DNA from: Myxococcota bacterium
GTDB lineage: Bacteria; Myxococcota; Polyangia; GCA-2747355; JAKLHH01
DNA length: 18,222 nucleotides
Direction of reading: 5' to 3'
Assembly: GCA_022710245.1 (NCBI GenBank)
Contig: JAKLHH010000023.1
Span: forward strand, 1 to 18,222
Below, in pieces: positions 7,507 through 17,506 of this stretch. A program made the translations under genes and the position numbers. A model generated the notes under the pieces. That model had not been told where the DNA came from, ran no database searches, and was given only the letters and a program-made list of their open reading frames with translations. The number at the start of each line of letters is the position of its first letter. Position 1 is the stretch's first letter.

Positions 7507-7560
7507 GGGGCCGCTCGGGGCCGCTCGGGGCCGCTGGGGGCCACTCGGGGCCGCTCAGGG
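7507..7560. repeat. 10-bp tandem repeats (GGGGCCGCTC), about 5 copies
   Basis: Five consecutive units of GGGGCCGCTC or close variants (one GGGGCCGCTG, one GGGGCCACTC), between the 91-residue gene promoter and the galE 3' end. It is non-coding and the role is unknown. Confidence 0.9.
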
Positions 7561-7579
7561 GTGCGATCGTTCCCCGTAC

Positions 7580-7630
7580 CGGTCAGCGCCTGCTCAGCGC
7601 CGGTCAGCGCTGCTCAGCGCCGGTCAGCGG
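7580..7630. repeat. GGTCAGCGC / TGCTCAGCGC repeats overlapping the galE stop
   Basis: Alternating near-10-bp units CGGTCAGCGC and TGCTCAGCGC give a period of about 20 bp, two and a half copies. The galE stop (7624-7626) lies in the last unit. On the minus strand the units can fold as GCGCT-GAGC-AGCGC, so the array may act as the 3' hairpin of galE mRNA. Confidence 0.85.
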
Positions 7631-8589
7631 ACGCGGTGGAACTCCCAGGCCGAGGCCACGATGGAGCGCAGGTCGGAGCGGCTCGGGCTCCACCCCAGGG
7701 CCTCGCGCGCCCGGTCGGCGGCGGCGACCAGCACCGGCGGGTCGCCAGCGCGGCGCGGGCCGTCCTCCGCGGGGAGCTCGTGGCCGGTCACCACGCGGGC
7801 GCAGGTCAGCACCTCGAGGACCGAGTGGCCGACGCCGGTGCCCAGGTTCAGCGCCAGGCCCTCGCCGGCGGCGGCGAGCTTCTCCAGCGCCAGGAGGTGC
7901 GCGTCCGCGAGGTCGAGGACGTGGATGTAGTCGCGCACGCACGTCCCGTCGGGGGTCGCGTAGTCGCGGCCGAAGATCTGGGCGACGGGGCGCGCGCCGG
8001 TCGCGACCTGCAGCAGGAGCGGGATCAGGTGGGTCTCGGTCTGGTGGCGCTCGCCGAGGCCCTGCTCGGGGGCCGCGCCCGCGGCGTTGAAGTAGCGGAG
8101 GATGGCCGAGCGGAGGCCGTAGGCGCGGCCGTAGGCGATCAGCATCCGCTCGATGGCGAGCTTGCTGTCGCCGTAAGGGTTCACCGGCAGCTGCGGGTGG
8201 TCCTCGGGGATGGGCACGCGCTGGGGGACGCCATAGGTGGCGGCCGTGGACGAGAAGACGAAGAGCCGCACGCCGTGGGCCTGCATCGCGTCGAGGAGGT
8301 TCAGCGCGCCGACCAGGTTGTCGTGGAAGTAGAGGTGCGGATCGCGCACCGACTCACCGACCAGGGAGCGGGCGGCGAAGTGCATGACCGCCTCGGGGCG
8401 GTGCTGGGCGAAGGCCTCGAGCACCTGCTCGCGCCGGCAGAGGTCTCCGATCACGAGCGGGCCGCGCACTGCGTCGGCGTGCCCGGTGCTGAGGTTGTCG
8501 AAGGTGATCGGCTGGTGCCCCCGCTCGAGCAGCTGCCAGACCACGTGGCTCCCGATGTACCCGGCTCCGCCGGTGACGAGCACGCGCAT
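7624..8589 (-). CDS. galE: UDP-glucose 4-epimerase GalE
   Basis: Interconverts UDP-glucose and UDP-galactose, supplying galactose for polysaccharide or lipopolysaccharide; cytoplasmic, NAD-bound. The product is 321 residues, slightly shorter than E. coli GalE (338). It has a Rossmann motif GGAGYIGSH at 7-15, FDNLSTGH near 30-37, Ser/Thr of the catalytic triad in FSSTAATYG (112-120), and the Y139-xxx-K143 pair in NPYGDSK. LRYFNAAGA and RDYIHVLDLADAH are typical of GalE. The start is supported by AAGGA about 9 nt upstream. The 160-bp space to the divergent 8-Cys gene must carry both promoters, but no convincing core promoter was recognised. The stop codon lies inside a tandem repeat. Confidence 0.95.
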   Translation of the reverse strand: MRVLVTGGAGYIGSHVVWQLLERGHQPITFDNLSTGHADAVRGPLVIGDLCRREQVLEAFAQHRPEAVMHFAARSLVGESVRDPHLYFHDNLVGALNLLDAMQAHGVRLFVFSSTAATYGVPQRVPIPEDHPQLPVNPYGDSKLAIERMLIAYGRAYGLRSAILRYFNAAGAAPEQGLGERHQTETHLIPLLLQVATGARPVAQIFGRDYATPDGTCVRDYIHVLDLADAHLLALEKLAAAGEGLALNLGTGVGHSVLEVLTCARVVTGHELPAEDGPRRAGDPPVLVAAADRAREALGWSPSRSDLRSIVASAWEFHRVR

Positions 8590-8690
8590 GGCTCACATCC
8601 TTTCCCAATCCGGGGGCGGCTGCAAGCTGGGTGTGGGCGAACCACGCCGAGCGGGGAGGGCGACCAGGGTGGAAGGGTCTGCTCAACTCA

Positions 8691-8703
8691 GCGTAGGATA
8701 CGC
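8691..8703. promoter_or_regulatory. palindrome GCGTA-GGA-TACGC in the galE / 8-Cys intergenic region
   Basis: A perfect 5-bp inverted repeat with a 3-bp centre, about 47 bp upstream of the 8-Cys gene start. It contains GGATAC, as in the dyads near the sigma-54 promoters, but its spacing is different. It may be an operator; no regulator is identifiable. Confidence 0.3.
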
Positions 8704-8749
8704 CGATGCTACGTGAGCACCACCCAACCACGCCCCAAGGAGGCATTCG

Positions 8750-9034
8750 ATGAAGCGCATTCTCCTCGCCTGCTCCGCTGCCCTCACCTTTGGCCTGGTC
8801 GCCCTGCCGGGCACCGCGAGCGCGGATGGCTGCTATATCTGCGGGAGCGGGAGCGCGCCCCAGTGTAAGCACTATTGCCGCTACAGCGGCAGCGACACCT
8901 TCGCCGCGCGCAAGGCCTGCGAGGCCAGGGGCTGCAAGGTCAGCGGCACCAGCTCCTGCCCGACGGCGGTGAACTACAAGGTCTGCATGGCGCCGACCCG
9001 CAGCGACACCATCCCGGCCTCCTGGATGCGCTAG
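8750..9034 (+). CDS. small secreted cysteine-rich protein (94 aa)
   Basis: The classical signal peptide is MKRILLACSAALTFGLVALP with cleavage after GTASA near residue 25. The mature chain of about 69 residues holds eight cysteines (C28, C31, C39, C43, C57, C62, C70, C79), which suggests four disulfides in the periplasm or outside the cell. It is rich in Ser/Gly near the N-terminus (CYICGSGS), with RKACEARGCKVSGTSSCPTA in the C-terminal half. The style resembles short secreted Cys-rich proteins of Myxococcota; no function is known to me. The start is firm: AAGGAGG (8737-8743) lies 6 nt before the ATG. The TAG stop overlaps the convergent mutY stop within a CTAG tetranucleotide. Confidence 0.88.
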   Translation: MKRILLACSAALTFGLVALPGTASADGCYICGSGSAPQCKHYCRYSGSDTFAARKACEARGCKVSGTSSCPTAVNYKVCMAPTRSDTIPASWMR

Positions 9035-10230
9035 CCGCGCCCTCGCCCTCTCGCCTTCCTCCTCTCCTTGTTCTCCCCCGCTCGCTGCGCCCGCAGGTGC
9101 GCCTCGAGGAGCTCGATCACCTTCCGGTTCGCCCGCGGCATGGGCAGCTCGGCGAGCTCGCCGGGCAGCACCCAGCGGCAGGGCGGCGCCTCGGCGGCCA
9201 GGGGGCGCTGCGATCGCACGCCGCAGACGAACGGGTGCAGGGTGACCTTGAAGTGTGAGTAGGCGTGCCGCACCGGCGGCAGCGCGTGCTCCACCTCGAC
9301 CTCGAGCCCCAGCTCCTCGTCGAGCTCTCGCCGGAGCGCCTGCTCGGCGCCCTCGCCGGGCTCCAGCTTGCCCCCTGGAAACGCCCAGAGCCCGCCGAGG
9401 AGGGCGTCGTAGGGGCGCTGGTCGACGAGGCAGCGCTCGCCGTCGAAGACGATAGCGACGGCGACCTGGTGGTGTGGCACCGGCGCGCGCGCGCTGCGGA
9501 CGGGGAGCTCCTCGGCGGTGCCGGCCTCGCGGGCCGCGCAGCGCCCCCGCAGCGGACAGCGCTCGCAGGCCGGCGTCCGCGGTGTGCAGATCATCGCGCC
9601 GAGCTCCATCATCGCCTGGTTGTGGAGGCTGGCCGGGGCGCGCAGCAGCGCCGCGGCGAGCGCGTCGAGGGCGGTGGTCCACGGCGCTCGCCGCGGGTCC
9701 TCGGCGAGCGCGAGGAGCCGCGCCAGCACCCGACGCACGTTGCCGTCGACCACGGCCAGCGGCTGGTCCGCGGCGATGCTGAGCACCGCCGCCGCGGTGT
9801 AGGCGCCCACGCCCGGCAGGGAGCGCAGGGCGTCGTGAGCGAGCGGCAGCACGCCGTCCCAGCGCGCGACCACCTCGCGGGCGGCGCGCTGCAGGTTGCG
9901 CGCGCGAGAGTAGTAGCCGAGGCCCTCCCAGAGGCGCAGCACCTGCTCGTCCTCGGCGGCGGCGAGCGTCCGCAGCTCGGGGAGGGCCGCCATCCAGGCG
10001 GCGAAGTAGGGGATCACGGTGACGACCTGCGTCTGCTGCAGCATCACCTCCGAGACCCAGATCGCGTAGGGGTCGCGGGTGCGGCGCCAGGGGAGGTCGC
10101 GGGCCTCGCGGCGATACCAGCGGTGCAGCGCCGGGACTCCGGCGCGGAGCGCGGCGACCCGGGACGGCGCCAGGGCCAGGGGGGCGAGGGCCGCGAGCTC
10201 CGGCTCCGGCGGGTGGCGGCGGGGGGCCAT
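9031..10230 (-). CDS. mutY: A/G-specific adenine DNA glycosylase MutY with intact Nudix box
   Basis: Base-excision repair enzyme that removes adenine mispaired with 8-oxoguanine. 399 residues, longer than E. coli MutY (350) by N- and C-terminal tails. The catalytic domain has E61 in SEVMLQQTQV, the HhH region LPGVGAYTAAAV (138-149) and catalytic D162 in VVDGNVRRVL. The 4Fe-4S ligands C215-x6-C222-x2-C225-x5-C231 are all present. The C-terminal MutT-like domain (about 253-379) carries WAFPGGKLEPGE followed by RRELDEELGL, a complete G-x5-E-x7-REUxEExGU box; in many MutY proteins this box is degenerate. The chosen ATG at 10230 has AGGT about 9 nt upstream; an ATG at 10311 would nearly abut the divergent kinase gene and adds unconserved sequence. 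The Lys/Arg/Gly-rich C-terminal tail may be disordered. Confidence 0.95.
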   Translation of the reverse strand: MAPRRHPPEPELAALAPLALAPSRVAALRAGVPALHRWYRREARDLPWRRTRDPYAIWVSEVMLQQTQVVTVIPYFAAWMAALPELRTLAAAEDEQVLRLWEGLGYYSRARNLQRAAREVVARWDGVLPLAHDALRSLPGVGAYTAAAVLSIAADQPLAVVDGNVRRVLARLLALAEDPRRAPWTTALDALAAALLRAPASLHNQAMMELGAMICTPRTPACERCPLRGRCAAREAGTAEELPVRSARAPVPHHQVAVAIVFDGERCLVDQRPYDALLGGLWAFPGGKLEPGEGAEQALRRELDEELGLEVEVEHALPPVRHAYSHFKVTLHPFVCGVRSQRPLAAEAPPCRWVLPGELAELPMPRANRKVIELLEAHLRAQRAGENKERRKARGRGRG

Positions 10231-10324
10231 CAGGCGGTGACCTACTACAGTCGCCGCGCGGCGGCAACTCGAGCCGCCTGAGCCGCCTGGCGCGCCCTCG
10301 CGCCCGGGCATAGAGTAGCCCTCG

Positions 10325-15247
<4,923 letters not shown>

Positions 15248-15267
15248 CCGCGGTGTCGCCAGGGCGA

Positions 15268-15283
15268 GTATACGACCGGATAC
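15268..15283. promoter_or_regulatory. predicted enhancer dyad A1 (GTATACGACCGGATAC)
   Basis: An imperfect 6-4-6 inverted repeat, 122 bp before the T of the sigma-54 -24 element. It matches B1 (17303-17318) at 12 of 16 positions and is located at exactly the same distance. It is a likely binding site for the Fis-type HTH of the upstream kinase-activator. Confidence 0.7.
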
Positions 15284-15297
15284 AAAGCGCGCCAGAA

Positions 15298-15313
15298 GTA
15301 TAGAAACGTATAC
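15298..15313. promoter_or_regulatory. predicted enhancer dyad A2 (GTATAGAAACGTATAC)
   Basis: A 6-4-6 dyad with one mismatch, starting 30 bp (about three helical turns) after A1. It occupies the same position as B2 (17333-17348). Paired in-phase sites are typical for cooperative binding of sigma-54 activators. Confidence 0.65.
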
Positions 15314-15356
15314 AGTCGGCGCGGCACATGTGGCCGGACCAGAGGCGTAACAGCCC

Positions 15357-15372
15357 TGAATGATACCGTTCA
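15357..15372. promoter_or_regulatory. third conserved dyad A3 (TGAATGATACCGTTCA)
   Basis: TGAA-N8-TTCA with core AATGATnnCGTT shared with B3 (17392-17407), both 33 bp before the sigma-54 -24 T. It differs from the GTATAC sites, so it may bind another factor or serve DNA bending. Confidence 0.45.
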
Positions 15373-15389
15373 GCCGGCTGAGGAGGCCA

Positions 15390-15405
15390 TGGCATCCACC
15401 TTGCT
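15390..15405 (+). promoter_or_regulatory. sigma-54 promoter A (TGGCATCCACCTTGCT)
   Basis: Matches TGGCAC-N5-TTGCW with exact GG/GC spacing. The predicted start site is near 15415, at the conserved GGTCAGGAAGCG also found at the same offset in promoter B. It drives the lipoprotein gene at 15435 with a leader of only about 20 nt. Confidence 0.85.
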
Positions 15406-15434
15406 AAAGCAAGTGGTCAGGAAGCGATGACGCG

Positions 15435-16094
15435 ATGATGACCCGACCAACTCACCTGCTGACCGTCCTCGCCATCCTCACCCTCGCGGGGTGTGGGGGC
15501 CAGGAGAGCTCGCCGGTCCCGCAGCCGGTGCCCTTCTTCATGCGGAAGAGCACGCCGGGCAGCGACCAGACGAAGACGCTGGTCGTGGGGCTCGCGGGCG
15601 CGGTGGCGGGGCAGGGTCGGGTCCACCTCCGCGACCTGGACAGCGCGGCGGAGGCGAGCGCGCCGAGCTCCAGCGTCGGGACCTTCGGCGCGGTGCTGAT
15701 GGCGCCGTTCGGGGCGCGCCTCGAGGCACGCTTCGAGCGCGAGGGCGCGCTGAGCGAGCCGGTGGCCCTGAGCCAGCACATGCGCGGGCCGCATCCGGAG
15801 CTGGTGGCCACGCTGGGGCCGAACGACGTGGTCTCCGCGCCCGACGCGCAGGGGCAGGTGACGGTGAGCAACGACGACGGCCCCGGCCTCCCGCCGCGGG
15901 TGCAGGCGACGCCGGAGAGCGACGTGGTGGTCTCGGACGCGACCAGCGGGGCAGTGGCGACGACACGGACGGACGCGGCCGGCCTGTTCACGGTGAAGCT
16001 GCCGGCGGCGAAGGGTGACGTCATCCAGGTCCTGCTGGTGAGCCCGACGAGCGCGGACGCGACCAGCGACTTCCTGAGCTACACGGTGCCCTAG
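15435..16094 (+). CDS. lipoprotein of unknown function, first gene of sigma-54 operon A
   Basis: 219 residues. The signal sequence MMTRPTHLLTVLAILTLAGC has a good lipobox (LAGC, lipid-modified C20), so it is a probable outer-membrane or periplasmic lipoprotein. After a short polar linker there are two similar beta-sandwich-like segments. One is about 48-105 (LVVGLAGAVAGQGRVHLRD). The other is about 165-205 (DVVVSDATSGAVATTRTDAA then GLFTVKLPA) and resembles carboxypeptidase regulatory-like or Ig-like repeats. There are no catalytic motifs and no further Cys. Adjacent ATG codons at 15435 and 15438 are both possible; AGGAAG lies about 10 nt upstream. The gene sits directly behind the sigma-54 start site and is followed after 108 bp by the Cys-rich gene, presumably in one operon. 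The function is unknown. Confidence 0.85.
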   Translation: MMTRPTHLLTVLAILTLAGCGGQESSPVPQPVPFFMRKSTPGSDQTKTLVVGLAGAVAGQGRVHLRDLDSAAEASAPSSSVGTFGAVLMAPFGARLEARFEREGALSEPVALSQHMRGPHPELVATLGPNDVVSAPDAQGQVTVSNDDGPGLPPRVQATPESDVVVSDATSGAVATTRTDAAGLFTVKLPAAKGDVIQVLLVSPTSADATSDFLSYTVP

Positions 16095-16136
16095 CCAGCA
16101 GCGACGAGGGGGCAGCGAGAGACAGAACGATGAACG

Positions 16137-16154
16137 GCCCCGGCAGGCCGGGGC
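16137..16154 (+). other. intercistronic hairpin GCCCCGGC-AG-GCCGGGGC
   Basis: A perfect 8-bp inverted repeat between the lipoprotein gene and the Cys-rich gene, with no T-tract. It is likely an mRNA hairpin that sets relative expression or stability of the two cistrons; partial termination is possible. Confidence 0.45.
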
Positions 16155-16202
16155 GATGGACAGGTTTGCCCGGAAACGAACGACCTGACGAAGGAGCTAG
16201 CC

Positions 16203-17012
16203 ATGAAGACCACGAGGACCACGAAGACCACGAAGATGATGCTCGGCCTCGCCGCCCTGATGCTCGGCCTCGCGGGCGCCTGCGCCAGCGACGACCCCGG
16301 CCAGCCCGGTCAGCCCGGCAACAGCAACCTCGAGGTGCTCGGCTCCAAGCAGAGCGCCTGCAAGGCGAACACCAGCGGCGACTCGAGCTACGCCCTCGGC
16401 ACCATCAGCGCCAAGGTCAGCGGCGGGAACGTCACCATCCTCCACGACGACGCACGCTATAACTGCGCCTCCAAGCTCAAGCTCGACGCCACTGTCGCCG
16501 GCAACGTCATCACCGTCACCGAGACCATCGCCAACCCCGGCGAGCTGGCCCGCTGCATGTGCAACTACGACCTGCAGCTCGAGCTGAAGGGCCTCGCCGC
16601 CGGGACCTACACGGTGCAGGTCATCGACGCCGAGGGCAAGGACGCCGGCGCGACCAGCTTCAGCCTGGGCGGCGCTGCGCCGACGGTGGAGTCTCAGCAG
16701 AGCGCCTGCAAGGGCTCGCCCGAGGGCACGTACTCGGCCGCGGGCCTCAAGGCCGTCCCGGAGAGCGGCGGGCTCCGCGTCAGCCACGAGGACGCGATCT
16801 ACAACTGCGCTTCGAAGGTCGAGCTCGTCGCGGCGGTGGCCGGCAACCAGATAACCATCACCGAGAAGATCACCAACCCCGGCGAGCTCGCGCTGTGCAC
16901 CTGCACCTACGACCTCTCGGTGCTGGTGAAGGGCCTCGCCGCCGGCGCCTACGTCGTCACCGTGGTCGACGCCGACGGCAAGACGGTGGGCACCTCGCAG
17001 GTCACGCTGTAG
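16203..17012 (+). CDS. exported two-domain cysteine-rich protein, copy 1
   Basis: 269 residues. A basic, Thr-rich start (MKTTRTTKTTK) and a hydrophobic core end in GLAGAC at C27; the lipobox is weak (Ala at -3), so it is either a lipoprotein or a secreted protein. After an Asp/Pro/Gly linker come two homologous repeats (about 48-157 and 164-269). Each has four Cys in the order SAC, YNCAS and CxC-x-YDL: C53, C88, C118, C120 and C169, C202, C232, C234. Each ends in KGLAAGxYxVxVxDAxGK, a beta-sandwich-like pattern. No enzyme motif is seen. AAGGAG (16191-16196) lies 6 nt before the ATG. It is probably the second gene of sigma-54 operon A. A paralogue lies at 17507 behind its own sigma-54 promoter, sharing the leader sequence ending AAGGAGCTAGCCATG. 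Confidence 0.9.
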   Translation: MKTTRTTKTTKMMLGLAALMLGLAGACASDDPGQPGQPGNSNLEVLGSKQSACKANTSGDSSYALGTISAKVSGGNVTILHDDARYNCASKLKLDATVAGNVITVTETIANPGELARCMCNYDLQLELKGLAAGTYTVQVIDAEGKDAGATSFSLGGAAPTVESQQSACKGSPEGTYSAAGLKAVPESGGLRVSHEDAIYNCASKVELVAAVAGNQITITEKITNPGELALCTCTYDLSVLVKGLAAGAYVVTVVDADGKTVGTSQVTL

Positions 17013-17038
17013 CTGCGCCGCGGTCCTGCCCTCCCGAT

Positions 17039-17072
17039 CTCTCCTCGCGCGCTCTCCTCGCGCGCTCTCCTC
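17039..17072. repeat. 13-bp tandem repeat CTCTCCTCGCGCG, 2.6 copies
   Basis: Units at 17039-17051 and 17052-17064 plus a partial CTCTCCTC, just downstream of Cys-rich gene copy 1. Non-coding. Confidence 0.85.
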
Positions 17073-17242
17073 CTCACTCACCTGTCCAGACGGTCGCGCC
17101 ACGCCGGCTACTGGAAGCGCGTCCCGCCCGACCCCGGAGCCTCCTCGGCGGCCTCTATCAGCTCGCCTCGCTTACCCTGGAGGAGCGCTCGCGCCTCGAG
17201 TGCACCGCGACCTGCGAGGTGCGGCTGAAGAGTCACGCGGTG
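17073..17242. other. intergenic stretch with no recognisable gene
   Basis: Part of the 494-bp gap between the two Cys-rich genes. Reading frames run through it, but none has a credible start, ribosome binding site or recognisable sequence. The rest of the gap holds the tandem repeat, a terminator, enhancer dyads and the sigma-54 promoter, listed separately. Confidence 0.6.
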
Positions 17243-17272
17243 AGGCCGGACCTCGCTTGGTCCCTCCTTTTT
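17243..17272 (+). terminator. rho-independent terminator between the two Cys-rich genes
   Basis: GGACC-TCGCTT-GGTCC stem-loop (17248-17263), with a possible outer GAGG/CCTT extension, followed by CTCC and five T (17268-17272). It would end operon A and insulate it from the enhancer and promoter of unit B. Confidence 0.65.
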
Positions 17273-17302
17273 GATCAGCATCCGCGCCCTCCGTCGCCGC
17301 GA

Positions 17303-17318
17303 GTATCCGCAAGGATAC
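17303..17318. promoter_or_regulatory. predicted enhancer dyad B1 (GTATCCGCAAGGATAC)
   Basis: A perfect palindrome GTATCC-GCAA-GGATAC, exactly 122 bp before the sigma-54 -24 T, as A1 is in unit A. Confidence 0.75.
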
Positions 17319-17332
17319 GATGACTGCCAGAC

Positions 17333-17348
17333 GTATACGACAGGACAC
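17333..17348. promoter_or_regulatory. predicted enhancer dyad B2 (GTATACGACAGGACAC)
   Basis: Starts 30 bp after B1. It is close to A1 (GTATAC-GACC-GGATAC): the left half is identical and the right half has one change. It corresponds in position to A2. Confidence 0.65.
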
Positions 17349-17391
17349 TCACGGGGTGGCACAGCCAGCCGGATGAAGGTGCTAACCATCT

Positions 17392-17407
17392 GTAATGATG
17401 TCGTTAC
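17392..17407. promoter_or_regulatory. third conserved dyad B3 (GTAATGATGTCGTTAC)
   Basis: GTAA-N8-TTAC around the core AATGATnnCGTT, 33 bp before the -24 T as in unit A. The flanking bases differ from A3 but remain complementary to each other. Confidence 0.45.
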
Positions 17408-17424
17408 GCGGGGCAGGAGGCGTC

Positions 17425-17440
17425 TGGCACCGGCCTTGCT
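17425..17440 (+). promoter_or_regulatory. sigma-54 promoter B (TGGCACCGGCCTTGCT)
   Basis: A near-perfect TGGCAC-N5-TTGCW match. The predicted start site is near 17450 at GGTCAGGAAGCG, 25 bp after the first T, identical to promoter A. It drives Cys-rich gene copy 2 with a leader of about 57 nt. Confidence 0.9.
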
Positions 17441-17506
17441 CAAGAGAAGGGTCAGGAAGCGCACTAGACGGTTTGCCGGACCGACCGAATGACAAAGGAG
17501 CTAGCC

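Noticed and set aside
7507..7630. Possible CRISPR-like array
   Set aside because: The units are 10-20 bp, directly adjacent with no spacers, and no cas gene is present.
15427..15438. A three-codon minimal ORF (ATG ACG CGA TGA) just after sigma-54 promoter A
   Set aside because: It is too short to judge, is absent from promoter B at the same position, and is more easily explained by chance near the lipoprotein start.
16130..16462. A plus-strand frame containing HEDHEDHEDHED
   Set aside because: It is a frame-shifted reading of the repetitive Lys/Thr codons at the start of Cys-rich gene copy 1, which has the real ribosome binding site and signal sequence.
17108..17464. A 118-codon minus-strand frame in the gap between the Cys-rich genes
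   Set aside because: It runs through the terminator, the enhancer dyads and the sigma-54 promoter, whose spacing matches unit A, and it has no recognisable domain.
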